DNA of 64,000 nt, from assembly GCA_025024175.1 (NCBI GenBank), contig QCXZ01000138.1, forward strand, positions 43,991,092 to 44,055,091, given 5' to 3'. The stretch comes from Rhyzopertha dominica. Taxonomy: Eukaryota; Arthropoda; Insecta; Coleoptera; Bostrichidae. Under the pieces are notes generated by a model that worked only from the letters and a program-made list of their open reading frames with translations, had not been told where the DNA came from and searched no databases. This document shows, piece after piece, positions 23,083 to 34,281 of the stretch. Both the position numbers and the translations under genes were made by a program. Position 1 is the stretch's first letter. Each line of letters begins with the position of its first letter.

Positions 23083-23175
23083 TGACCGTCCTGAAATAAA
23101 GATTAATTTAAAATGGTGTGTACTAGTGTGATATACTAAATACTTACAGCCTTAAATATCGGCCACTACATCACA
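23083..23175 (+). repeat. 3' LTR of the gypsy relic
   Basis: 93 bases, TG...CA, matching the two halves of the 5' LTR. It carries AATAAAG early (about 23094), a possible polyadenylation signal. No clear host target duplication is left around the element. Confidence 0.7.
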
Positions 23176-24379
23176 CTTTCAAACCTTGAAAAGTGAGTAA
23201 TTCGTCTCATTAGATGTAGCATACCTATTTCTCAGTTAACAAATGCAACTTTAAAATGTGAGAGACTAAAGGCATTTATCAACAACTAAATATTAAAATT
23301 CAGGAATATATTAAATTGACCTATATGCATCTCACAGAACACACAGATTAATATAGCCTGTCACCTTTTCTGGAAAATGTGTTTATAGACCGATCAGAAA
23401 TAGATTTAAAAAAATAGTATTTTCCTCGCATATGGTTGCGTTATGTAAATTACGTTTTTATTTTTTCAATTTTTGACACCAAAAATGTGACATTGATAAC
23501 TTATTGGAAAGCTTATATTCTGGCTTCACCAAAATCAATTTCACAACGGAAAAAGACGATGTTTAGATGTTCTTGTGCTAAGAAAGGACAACAAACGAAA
23601 TACAGAATGTGTACAGCAAAAATACAAACACAAATAGTTTTGTAATCAATGTATCACATCATTTTTAGTTAATAGATCAGCTAATTTTCATAAATTTAAG
23701 TATAAAAAGAAACCAAATACACTGTAAAAACGCTAAACAGGTAACTTAGGAAAGCTTTAAACGCCATTAGGTTGTCTTTATATAAATTCATCAATTTTTT
23801 TTTCATTCAGGCTTACCATTTGCTTTAAAACTGGCTTTTACCGCCAATAATATCACGAAATATCTATTAGGAAACCTAGATAGGTTAGATGAATAGAACA
23901 AATGAGGCATTTATAGGAAATGTAATACTGTATCTGTAATCTTAAATATATTGAGTTATCAGAAATTAATTAAATTTAATTTGACAATGCCAACTACAAT
24001 TTCCAATCTATACTTCTACCTATCTCCAGAACTTCACTTACATCATTCAGTCGTGCACGATAAAACTCTGAAGTTCTCTCTAAAGGACAAGTTTAATTCC
24101 TCTAATGGTCAGAACAATAATCTCGTTAGAAACGCAGCTTCAGGTCTCTCTGCAAAAGGAATCAATACCGTATCTTTTTCTTGCACCTGAGTCATCTCCA
24201 ATAAGCGAAACCGAACCCGACAAACATTAGGACTTGCTCGGACCGCATCCTCAAATCCGCCGGATGAAAGGCGAAGACCTACAAGGANAAATAGGATCCT
24301 TTATGGGCCTTTAATCAGTCTTAAGAGCCAACGANTGGTTTGTTATGTAGCAGAAAGGCCCATTGATCAAACCGTATTA
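23176..24379. other. AT-rich non-coding stretch
   Basis: Nothing recognisable; frames of 69 and 79 codons at 23436-24190 have no motif. Confidence 0.4.
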
Positions 24380-24740
24380 GATACAGGAAGTGAATCGATG
24401 GAAACTTCGGCTCTTTCATTTATTATGTATACCGGAGTATCGGGTGCTTAACGGGCACGCCGTGTAAGATTTAATAGCGGCGCTCATCAATTCGTATTCG
24501 GTTGGTGGAGTCCTCCGCGGGGAAAATATTCGCGGCACGCGTGTGTCGAACTGACGAAATCGGTTTAAATTTGACGACGGCGTTCTGCATAATCAGCGCT
24601 TATTGTTTACTTTCGGCAGTTGCTAACTAATCTGGAGGAAGCGGATGTGGTTGGAAAAAGTTTCGGTGCTCTCGAGATGGATCAGAACAAGCTTGGANCG
24701 AGATGAAGTTTTGGCTTCAAAGAAAATGCTTCGTTGTGGT
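24380..24740. promoter_or_regulatory. CG-richer non-coding block (candidate regulatory element)
   Basis: CpG-rich island (for example 24450-24600) in AT-rich DNA without a coding frame. Regulatory role is inferred from composition only. Confidence 0.25.
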
Positions 24741-25139
24741 ACCAGATACAGTATGTGTACCTATAACAGCCTATAGTATATCGAAAATATGTCAGTTACA
24801 GAAAATTTTAANCAAAAATCACNGCNAAAGCTGTTGTTCCTTAATCAACCACTAAAGGGAAAATTATTTTATTAATTTTCACAACCACAATCAATAACGG
24901 TTTGTCCTTGAATTACCCTCTACACAATTAACTGAAGTTGCAAAATTAATATGCTGCAAACTATTTACTGTATTGTGTAGTTTGTGTTACAGTACCGCAA
25001 TATAAAGCTTCAAAACAATCAAGATTTAAGGTTAAAATGAATCATAAGGCTTCTTGGTGGTTGCTGTGTAAATACTTAACATATAAACTTGAAATTTGGC
25101 AAACGTATAGATCTGAACTACCCAAAGCGACCTATTGTT

Positions 25140-25750
25140 TGCGGGGTAAGTAGGGTATCGGCAAGGGGGAGAAATTGGGGGTAACCCTTTTTGCAAATTT
25201 TAATTTTTTAATTTTTTTTCGTTTTAGTATGTGATTAGTAGTATAACTGCGAGTATTATTCGCTCTTATAAATTTTCGGTGCAGCAAAATGTTTAGAAAA
25301 TATTAGCAAAAAAGCGTCACTTAAAGAAAACCGTTTTTACTAAATATCTCCGAATATATTTAATATATTCAAAAATGAAAACACTATCAGAAAGGAAATA
25401 AAATTTCTCCCAAAAAGTGTATTAGAAAATTTATCCAAAATTTGACATTTTGGAAATACTTCCAAAAAACTTATTTTGGAGCCTGCTCGTACGATTTTTT
25501 TTAAATTTTAGTATTATATAGAAAATCATATTTCTGAACAGAAAGCACTCTTGTATTTTTTTGTTAAGTTAATCCTTTTCGAGTTATTTGGAAAAAAACC
25601 GATTTTAAAATTTATATATTTTTGCTAATATCAGGAGGACTGGTTGTCTTAGAAAAAATGTGTAGAGAGAAAAAATGCTCATAACCTGATTACTAATCGT
25701 ATAGTATAAGAAATAAAAACTTGAATGTCATTTTGACAATTGGATGTGGA
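25140..25750. mobile_element. Possible foldback DNA element
   Basis: Diverged inverted similarity runs through this A/T-tract rich stretch: ATTAGCAAAAA (about 25302) against TTTTTGCTAATA (about 25620), AAACCGTTTTTACTAAATAT against an inverted ATTTGGAAAAAAACCGATTTT near 25590, and GATTAGTAGT (about 25230) against ACTAATCGT (about 25692). The borders and target duplication are not clear. Resembles non-autonomous insect DNA elements with long inverted ends. Confidence 0.35.
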
Positions 25751-26039
25751 AGTATTGATTCAATTTGTAGCGGTTTTTTTGTTTAAAATTGCTTACTCAG
25801 TCTCCTAGGATTAATAACAAAAATCGCCTGGCCGCAAGCAGTTCTGCTGGAAACAGTAGCAAAATATATTTCGTAAAGCGATACTGTACCTACTTGTACA
25901 AATGAATCGGCAGTAAGCATGTTATTTAAAGAAAATGTATTGTATAGAGACGAAACAAAAGGCGTAAATACATACAGATTCAAAGGGCTATTTCATAAAC
26001 ATACAACGCCCAAATCATCCTTGTCGTTGTTCCATTCAA

Positions 26040-26330
26040 CCTGAAACCTGAAAACGTACTTTAAATTGAAACACCCCAATCGAATACCTTCATCCCTGGT
26101 GTTGTTGCTGGCAAATTGTTCGAAAACATTGCATCGAAGCGTATCTCGGAGTACAGCAAGAACGTAAATACCCCCAACCGGAAATTTGTGAAGCGTGTAA
26201 AGTACGTATTAGGTTTTCGGAAGGACGGACTTAAAGGCACGTCGTTTATCTCTTTAGAGAAGTAGTAAACTGTAATTGTGGGGATGCCGACCGCGGCGAG
26301 TGTATTCATTACAATAAAACGTTTTTCTGG
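26040..26330. promoter_or_regulatory. CG-richer non-coding block (candidate regulatory element)
   Basis: Composition rises with several CpGs from about 26070 to 26300, no supported frame. The weakest member of the series of similar blocks. Confidence 0.2.
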
Positions 26331-26672
26331 ACTGAGTTGCCTGTTAAAGTAATTTGTCGAGGCTGAGTGTAAAGTTAAATTTACAGATTAATTGCTTTGC
26401 ACTCTTGCTCTGTGTCTAGATAGTAAGTAAAAGGTCTGTACTTCAACGAGAAGTTTTATAGTCATTGTAAACTGTCGGATTAGTTCATTTAATGACTTCG
26501 TTCTTTAGCAAGCAATCAAACGTTTATAGAAGATTGTCTTGTTTTAAAGTGTTACAAATCAATACTTAAGAAACGGCTGATTATTAAAAATAAATGAAAT
26601 TCGCGTATTTTTGACGAACTTGTAACTGTAAAAAGCACCCTGTTTATTAGGAAGCGAAGGTGTTCCTTTAGG
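26331..26672. other. Non-coding stretch
   Basis: Nothing recognisable. Confidence 0.4.
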
Positions 26673-26674
26673 TA

Positions 26675-27360
26675 TACAGGGTGACATATAAGTCTTTGGA
26701 CCTCAGTTTGATGTAAAGTTTCATTACAATTTCTGAAAGTTATAAAATTTATATTGTTATATTTGAATTCTACATGAAGTTGTGTACAAGAAATTTTGGG
26801 TCTTTATAAGGCAGGCGTTGCTACCAGCGAGAAGCTCAATGTTGCCAAATCAACCGTCTGTTACACGATCAAAAGACACACGGAGCTTGGCACTTCCGAG
26901 GACAGTCCAAGAAGTGAAAAGCCAACTTCTGTTTCTAAATAGAGCTCCATATCTCTACAGAAACAGTTCGTAAGATCGTGAAAATAAACTGAAGCGTTGC
27001 TCTTATGTTCGTGGAACTGCTCAAAAGCTTACCGATCAGATGAGGCTGGATAGACTCCAGTGATGTCTTCGAGATGAGGACTACGCTTGGACGGTGGTCT
27101 GTGTTGATGAAAAAATGTTCACAATCGAGTTCTTGCCAAACAGTCGAAATCACCGTCAAATTTTGCGTGATCGCACAGGTATGTGCAGAATTTCATGGGC
27201 TTCCTAATATAGCTGATTTCAGAACGTGAACTATTTGTTCAATCCCACCATTCGAAGCATTCATGGTTTCGACCGGGATTTTAGCTCATGGACAGCTTCC
27301 ACTGGTTTTCTTTGACTCAGGCACTCGACTGACCGCCGAAATGTATCAGAAAGACAAAAA
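26675..27360 (+). pseudogene. IS630/Tc1/mariner-like transposase, broken
   Basis: The copy begins with a TACAGGGTG-type end (26675). The DNA-binding helix-turn-helix reads, in one frame from about 26806, LYKAGVATSEKLNVAKSTVC then YTIKRHTELGT, followed by an EDSPRSEKP linker. A stop comes at about 26940. After a weakly conserved gap, the catalytic region with the first aspartate appears as WTVVCVDEKMFTIEFLPNSR (27088-27147; D codon at 27105-27107), followed by DRTGMCRIS. The next block, GILAHGQLPLVFFDSGTRLT then AEMY (27275-27346), comes from the same domain. The second aspartate and the final D/E are not seen; the similarity stops at about 27360. Family function is cut-and-paste transposition, lost here. 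Confidence 0.7.
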
Positions 27361-28113
27361 CAAAAGTCCAAAAGGCAAACGAATCAAGTTACAGAGACAT
27401 ACAGAGAGAATTGGTATAGTTGATGAAGCTACATCTAGGAAGCGCGAATACAGGAGAACTAAACACCCTATCATATTCTGCTTGAATGTCTATGATTTCT
27501 GAAGAAGAGACAATGTTTCTGTGGGGTATCATATGCTGATCCCGAAGAGGTGGCAGAAGCTTCCATTGATTGTATCCTTTTGCCTATCAACTTTGTCCAG
27601 AAGCCAAAATCGTCGTGGAATATTGCATCAGATAAAGTATCAAGCAACGATCTATGAGACTGACTTATGCAGAGGGTCTTACAGCTTAATGGTCGGCCGT
27701 CGTAAACTATTGGGATAAGTGGTACGCTTTAAAGTTCCTAAATGGGCCGTATTTATAAAAATCTTGTTGGCTAAAATTTTAACTTTTCCACTATAACAAT
27801 CAATAAAACATAGAGGCTTTTATAACAAATTTTATTTAATGTCGACCTGATGCTAACTGGCGCGACCCGCGATCTATTTTTATGTGATACTTTATTGGGT
27901 TTAAATTTTCTGATGCATAAAATAAAAGCCTTTGCATGTCATAACGAATTTATACAAATTTAATATAAAAACATACAAATTAGTAAGTAGAAAATTATTT
28001 ACATTTGTTAGAAAAAAATTACAATGGTGCACAATAAAATTTATACACGGTATCGATTATGTTCATAACAGCTTCTTAATAAGCACATTACAAGAGTCAC
28101 AAACTAAAAAAAA
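27361..28113. other. Stretch after the transposase break
   Basis: The open frames 27263-27502 (its second half) and 27521-27718 continue past the transposase but show no family feature. Right end of the transposon not found. Confidence 0.3.
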
Positions 28114-28440
28114 TTACTCACTATCACTTTCACTGCTAAAATCACGATTACCTTCTGTTATTAATTCTTGTACATGATTCGCTCTGTACCGATTTTCAAT
28201 GTCCAGTACATGCCGCACTGAATTTTTCCATGCATCGACACTTGTTATTTCAGCTTCGTGTCTCATTTTTAGCATCATTTCATTTCAAAATTTTCCACTG
28301 GTGTTCCCTCGTCGAATTCTTTGTTTCAACTGCCCCATATCATATCAATGCGGTTGAAAATGCAATGAATGAATCGTAGAAAGGTGTGTCCACATTCAGA
28401 AGCGAGAATGTCAATTTGAAATTTCATCGAATTTTTTTTG
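28114..28440 (-). pseudogene. DDE transposase C-terminal fragment (IS630/Tc1 group)
   Basis: Read on the minus strand from about 28435 down to a TAA at 28114-28116: KFQIDILASECGHTFLRFIH, CIFNRIDMIWGQLKQRI, then after one stop MRHEAEITSVDAWKNSVRHV, a LDIENRYRAN segment and an acidic Ser/Asp/Glu tail. This matches the end of a group of insect DDE transposases in which a GH..LRLPPYH..NPIE.IW block is followed by a W...V.H...E...Y helix and an acidic tail. The usual catalytic Glu of NPIE is Asp here (NRID). Only the last 105 or so residues remain. It is a different family from the plus-strand transposase at 26.8-27.4 kb. Confidence 0.65.
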
Positions 28441-29879
28441 TGCCAAGCACAATTGTTTTTTTGTATAGTACTCCGATTTCTTCTTATTTACAAAAAAAAT
28501 ATACAGGTAGAAACTACGTTTATGACCTTCCGGATTGAAAGAAAATTTTAACCTGTGAAGAAACAGGGCAGAGGATTGCACACCGCGATCAAAAATTAGT
28601 ATGGATGGGCTGCCGCATTGAAATTGGAATGTTTACCATTCATGGTTATAAAAATATATACCACTCATTAAATTAGGAAAGGATACGATTTAGTCATACA
28701 TTAAAAGCTATTGAGATGATGAGAAATATTTGTAGGTCAAGTAATAATATTAAATAATGCTCATTGATTTATGTGTACGGAAAAAAAATCTAAAAAAGCC
28801 TAAACACAATTTTTCGATACGGTCCACTCCGCTGCAAAACAGTGGAACGTGCCAAACCTGTCTGTTATTTACGATAGCTTCAGGTAATACTTGTACTCAT
28901 AGATTGTTGCTTGCAACTATAGCCTTCTTACAACCAAGCAACAAGCGGCAGACGTGTGGTCTAGCAGTTTATAGCACCAGAGGATGGCCAGCTCCAGCTG
29001 GTACCTCCTGATGAAACATTTTACTCCACAACTCGACAAAACACAACTAACAGAGTCGGTGTGGGATGATTGGGCTAACTTTATCTGAGTTTCTTTAAGC
29101 TAAAGGCACGACTGCATCGGTCAGGTCCAGGTAGTTGTTAATCCCAGATCATTATCTTACCTCCTTCCAAGATACTAATGTGTCCATGCAACAATATTAT
29201 CTTCTTCATGATACAATAGATGCTAGGTAATTTATAAACTGAACTGATACATGTTTACAAAATTCTGTTAGCTTCTACATCCCTGACAATCACTATCCGC
29301 ACCTTTATACTATTCTAAAAATTCACAGATTCACTTTACCAGGGAAGCAATTAACAAGATTACAAAATTAATCGCAATAGAATTCGTCCTTCCACATTCC
29401 CTGCCACTGCAGACCAAACCGCGGGTCGTGCTGCAATTTATGCTCCCCATTGCCCATTGTAGAAGTATTTAACCTTCTAAACAAACCTTACCTGGTTTGG
29501 AATTCTATAAATGGAATGTAATTTGAACATTGGGTGTGCAAAATGTTTTTTGCTTCTTTTAATTTTGTTAATTAATTAAATGTGGAGATCAGAGTCACTT
29601 TAATAGACATTTTTCCCAATCGTATCTATTTTGATTGCTTTTTATGCCAAATGACATAATGGTTAAATTTCTTAGATGATAAGGGTATACAAACGGCGCA
29701 AAAAGGATCAGTGGTTAATTTTGTTTTACTTTATTGGCACTCTTTATAATAAACTCGCAAGAACCAGAAAAGCAAAAGAAAAACTTCATTAAAATGTCAC
29801 TTAATTTATTAAGCTAATTAGTTACAGAATTTATGTAGCGTGAATCACTCTAAAGATATCATCGAAAGACCTACACGGT
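28441..29879. other. Non-coding stretch
   Basis: Some upstream transposon sequence may continue to about 28600 on the minus strand, but I cannot support it. Otherwise nothing recognisable. Confidence 0.35.
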
Positions 29880-30300
29880 TCCAGATGCAACCTTTCAGGA
29901 AACGTTCCATCAGCCAAAATGAGTGCAGTTCTCGCGAATCAGACTTTTTGCGCGCCCAAGATTCCGGGCATTAGTCTTCATGAACCGCCGACGTCGGTTC
30001 TGTTACTCGCAACCGGATGAAAAATTCGCCTCTTGATGGCCGGGTCAAGCGCGAAGTCGACCGACACACGTTTTTGTTTCATTCCGGCTAGTAGTTACTT
30101 ATTTATCCGGCGGTCCTGGCGCTCGAATATTTATAAATGACGATTTCCGCCGTTTCACGGTAGCGGGCGGTACGCGCGCGGTAAATAAATTAATTACGGC
30201 TGTTTACAAATCCTGGCGGCGTGAATAATTGAGGAGGCAGTCCCTTGTGCGTTGCGCCGGTTTTGTTCGAAGTATTTGCGTAATTAACGCAAGTATAAAT
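29880..30300. promoter_or_regulatory. CG-rich non-coding block (candidate regulatory element)
   Basis: One of the most CG-rich parts of the window, with dense CpG (29960-30190) and embedded AT cores such as TAAATTAATTACGG (about 30185) and AATATTTATAAATGACG. A weak 89-codon frame starts at its edge (30229) with no motif. This pattern is typical of conserved non-coding elements near insect developmental genes; inference only. Confidence 0.3.
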
Positions 30301-31970
30301 GCTGATGCGAACTGTCAACATGGTCTGAATATGCAGGATGGCTACTATAGCATCCCTATTAGCGTGGTGAATGGGGGTAGTAGGTTTGTTTCTTCGTTAA
30401 ACGTTCTGCGCATTAAGTGCCTACTAGTGTTTAGGTACTCGTTACAGTGTATTCGCTACTTTTTACCCGTTTCTCATACACATGGATTAACTATTTAGAA
30501 CAGCAACTGAACGCCATAAATACAACAGAGGCATACAACAAGTGTTCCCAGCAGCTTTAAAATAAAAGTACTAAACTGTGTAGTGAAAAGGTGCTAGATT
30601 GTATAAAAATAACACAGAATAAAAAACTTACCATTATATTTGGCGGTCCATTTTAATTTAACACATCCAATAATAAGAAATAAAAAATTCTACACCAAAA
30701 GAAACTTTCTTTAAAGAAATAACATACACCATAAATATATGAATATTTTTTTACACTTACACAACCTTAATGGTTATTACTGAGAACAAATAACTCACGA
30801 AGTGCAAACCATTTTTTTATAATTGATGGAGATTTTTTAATTTTAAATTTCGGGAAAAGGCACTTTTGGAATAATGGTTGTTTACATTTACTTTTCTTTA
30901 AAAAGTTATTTTTCGGCAACCTATGATAATAATTTTGAAATGTTTATTTAATATATAATTTACAAGCAATTTGTAAAATCATAATAAGTTTTTTCTCGAA
31001 AGTCACATAGAAAAGAGTAATTTTAAAAAGTCTATGAAATACAGCTAATTTATGTGAATAAGGATGGAAGAATTATAGGAAAGAATATTATCCGCATACA
31101 ATGGTTTTCTAAAAATTTTGATAGCAGAGTATGGATATTGTTCATCACGCTTAATTAACAAATCTAGGAAGCAGACGCTTTTGACAATGTCTTTCGTAAA
31201 CGAAATTTAAATGGAGTAATGAATTAATAAAAGAAAAAAAATGAATGAGATCCACTTATATTTCTTTAAAAATGCACAAAATATCATTTACATAACCAAA
31301 CCAAAATGAACATTTGACAAGAAAACGGTTGTCCTTGGTACAAAACCAACGTTTCTGAAGGTAGGCAATCAGTACCGTTGCTCTGTCTTCGGTCCGTGCT
31401 AACGTAAGAGGAAGTCACACTACTAGGTTGCACACAATTTTTTTGAAAGATGTGTGTTTTATGTGCCACGTATCCATTTACTTGACTCCAAATCAGTTAT
31501 ATCCTTATATCGATCATGTTTAATTCACAATTCACAAACGTAGTTTCAAATGACTGTTCTCTGCGGCCATTTAATCAACCACGTAACTCGTGAATCAGTT
31601 TTTGTGCTCATTAGTTGTTGCATATGGGCTCTCTTTTTCAACATGTCTTCTTGAAGAGCAATGATTTGTTAAGCAACCACTGGATAGTTTCATATTTTTG
31701 CCAAGAATTTGAAGGTATACGCAAAAGGGTTATCACTGTTCATTCAAAGTATTGCCCAAAAACGTCGGCATTCTTTTGAGGCAAATTTGCTAGCCACAAC
31801 ACCATCAAAGCCCTGAACACCAGAAGTACGCTCTGAAGCCCGCAAATAACAAGCGACAAGCTCCTCAGCATTTTACGGTTTAAGTATAACTAAGACTTTC
31901 TGTAACGAGTTCTTCTTTATAAAGCAAAATACAGTATCTAATAAACAAATTTATGTTTTAAATTATATTT
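30301..31970. other. Non-coding stretch
   Basis: AT-rich from 30500 to 31280. Between 31290 and 31880 the minus strand has short decayed frames (for example a 61-codon frame at 31284-31469) whose texture suggests an old transposon, but I recognise no family. Confidence 0.3.
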
Positions 31971-31979
31971 TGCGTAAAA

Positions 31980-32880
31980 TTGGACGCCATTATTTGATAT
32001 TAGAAACACCAATTCAGCATGTACCAAATTTTACGATATACTCGATGGTGTGGTTGAATTGTGTGTTCCTAAGCGTTCTTCTTATCATCGTCATCAATAC
32101 CCGCCATGGTTTGATTCTGTAATTATCANATGCATTCGTTTCAANCACAAAATGTTTAGAAAATATAAGAAGCATAAAACAAGCTTTTATCTCAATCTAC
32201 TCAGACAGTATCGTAGTAGAAGCAAATCTTTAATTAATTCAGTATACAAAAGTTACCCATTACATACTGAAACGCAATCAATATCGATCCGCGCAAATTT
32301 TGGTCGTTTATTCAAAGGAAGAAAGGAAACACCAGAATTCCTGGCGTCATGCGCTTTTACGATCTAGAAATTTCAGATCCACAAGACATTGTCAATTCTT
32401 TTGGCGTCTTTTTTAATAGTGTTTTTCGTCTATCCGACCCTACTTTTAACTTAAAAACAAAAATCTATCCAACGTCTGTCTCTTTGAATCACTTCACTGA
32501 AAATGAAATTTTAAATGCACTAAAGAACTCTAAAAATTCAATAGCTGCTGGTGTGGATGGAATACCTAGTTTTCTTTTAAAAGACTGTGCTTCAATTTTT
32601 ACAACTGCTCTGTATTATATTTTCAACCTTATACTTCAAACGTCAAAATTTCCAGAGATCTGGAAGTCAACCTACGTATGTCCTATACTAAAAACATCAG
32701 TAATATTGAAAACTATCGGCCAATCTCACTCATCTGTAACTTTACCAAAGTCTTCGAATCTTTAATGCATAAAAACATCGTGAGATGTATTAATAATTTT
32801 ATATCACCATTTCAGCATGGCTTTATGCCCAAGAGATCCACTGTGACCAACTTGGCCTGCTTCAGCCAATTTGTTTCTGA
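31980..32880 (+). pseudogene. LINE ORF2: linker and first half of reverse transcriptase
   Basis: Starts in the linker between endonuclease and RT (WTPLFDIRN, FYDILDGVVELCVPKR, then YPPWFDSVII, the usual P.WF motif). A frameshift near 32345 leads into FYDLEISDPQDIVNSFGVFF and the RT start, ENEILNALKNSKNSIAAGVD then GIPSFLLKD. A second frameshift near 32680 leads to NIENYRPISLICNFTKVFES and PFQHGFMPKRSTVTNL, the classic LINE RT blocks. At about 32880 the sequence jumps directly to KLGCTPALIQLIKSYLIGRE, so the part with the first catalytic Asp (the (F/L)SKAFD block) is deleted. Confidence 0.85.
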
Positions 32881-33858
32881 AGCTTGGTTGCACTCCTGCA
32901 CTTATTCAACTGATTAAATCATATCTTATTGGGAGAGAAAATATAGGGTTCGCTGTGCTAACTTTGTCTCTAACCCATTTTGGCCAAACTCGGCTGTTCC
33001 TCAAGGATCCAATTTAGGTCCGCTTTTGTTTCTTCTATATATCAACGACGTACCAGACTCATTAAATTGTTATAAATTATTGTTTGCAGACGACTTAAAT
33101 TCTTTAACATCATAGTGTGATCTTAATAGATTAGATTTAAATATTCCAAAATGCAATGTGCTTTCGTTCACTCGTAGTCGTAATATATAACCTTATCAAT
33201 ATCAAATCAATAATGAAGTCCTGAATAGAATCAATAAGTTTAAGGATCTCGGGGTCGTGTTTGATCAAAGTTTACGTTTAACGACCATATCTTAGATATA
33301 ATTCCAAAATCATACAATTCTTATGGTTTAATTTATAGAAATTGTAAGGAATTCACTAATTTACGCACATTACAATTATTATATTGTTCCCTTATTCGTA
33401 CTAGGCTAGAATACGCGGCGTTAATATGGTTTCCTATTTATAGATGTTATATAGATAAACTCGAATATGTACAAAGAAAATTTCTTACATTTTTGTCATT
33501 TTTAACCGATGGTTTTTATCCGCCGAGAGGCAGTGATCACCAAATTCTTTTAAGCAGGTATAATTTTGCTTCACTGGAAACTCGCCGTACTTGTATTATT
33601 GCCGCATTTCTTTATAATCTAGTTAACCATAATTTAGATTGTAGTTGGTTGCTTGAGAAGATTAACTATGCTGTGCCCCATGTCAATTCTCGTCAGAACC
33701 TAGCCTCTTCCTATTCCACTGGTCGATCGAATGTATTTCTAAGATCGCCAATAGTGCTTATGTGCCGCCATTTTAACTTTATTTGTAGTTCTTGCGATAT
33801 ACACTATAACTCTAAATCATTTATTTTAAACCAAATTGTTGAATATGTTAATTCTTAG
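32880..33858 (+). pseudogene. LINE ORF2: second half of reverse transcriptase and C-terminus
   Basis: After the deletion, VPQGSNLGPLLFLLYINDVP (33000-33056) and the active-site box LLFADDLN (about 33082-33105) are seen. Then come a stop near 33115, a partly deleted thumb (KFKDLGVVFDQSL, about 33238-33275) and the LINE C-terminal segment RTRLEYAALIW followed by an intact 121-codon frame (33493-33858) ending YVNS. Known role: reverse transcription of the element RNA at a nicked target. Confidence 0.85.
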
Positions 33859-34032
33859 TACGTTTTCAGTTACCCTGTATATTATGCTTATTTTGTTGGG
33901 TTAAGGTATTATTAATATTCCAATATGTATTTATTTAGTTTATTTTGTCGTCATAACAATGTGTTACACTTCATGTTATTTTTCTATCTGTAATGTTCCT
34001 GTTATTGGATGCTAAACCTGTAGGAGAATACA

Positions 34033-34064
34033 TATTATTATTATTATTAAAACACATCTTATAT

Positions 34065-34133
<69 letters not shown>
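34033..34133. repeat. (ATT)n / (AAT)n microsatellite between two LINE tails
   Basis: A short (ATT)n run (34033-34049), 16-18 unique bases, then about 22 uninterrupted AAT units (34066-34133). The first run is the tail of the plus LINE; the second, read on the minus strand as (ATT)n, is the tail of the minus LINE. Expansion after insertion explains the length. The isoleucine- or asparagine-rich frames it creates are artefacts. Confidence 0.9.
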
Positions 34134-34281
34134 TTTATTGACCCAACAGACCATAGTGGTCCACAAGGATAATTAATTAACATCTGTTACATATTATGCA
34201 TGATAACAATAAATTAAATTAAGATTAATGTAAAGAAAAAGAACTATAATTATTAACTCAAAAGTACAGCAAAATAAATAT

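Larger units (their letters stand above)
19449..23175 (+). mobile_element. Ty3/gypsy-like LTR retrotransposon relic with nested insertions
   Basis: Both ends share one short sequence. The 3' LTR (23083-23175) starts TGACCGTCCTG and ends CACTACATCACA; the 5' LTR starts TGGCCGTCCTG at 19449, breaks off at about 19498, resumes at about 20412 and ends CACTACGTCACA at 20452. One base later TGGCGACGAAGATC starts (20454), fitting a primer binding site (TGG start). Very short LTRs and a tRNA-Ser-like TGGCGAC site are known in the mag lineage of Ty3/gypsy, so that is the likely placement. Between the LTRs lie decayed pol domains in the normal order RT, RNase H, integrase. Gag and protease are missing. 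I see no good polypurine tract before the 3' LTR, probably lost to insertions. The element is dead. Confidence 0.75.
31975..34055 (+). mobile_element. 5'-truncated LINE (CR1/Jockey-like), plus strand
   Basis: The copy begins inside ORF2 at about 31975, runs through the linker, reverse transcriptase and C-terminal region to a stop at 33856-33858, then a 3' untranslated region that ends in a short (ATT)n tail (about 34033-34049). 5' truncation and a simple-repeat tail are the normal result of target-primed reverse transcription. The next LINE, in opposite orientation, ends only 80 bases further on. Confidence 0.85.

Noticed and set aside
34066..34183. 70-codon minus frame rich in isoleucine
   Set aside because: It is the translation of the AAT microsatellite and LINE tail, not a protein.
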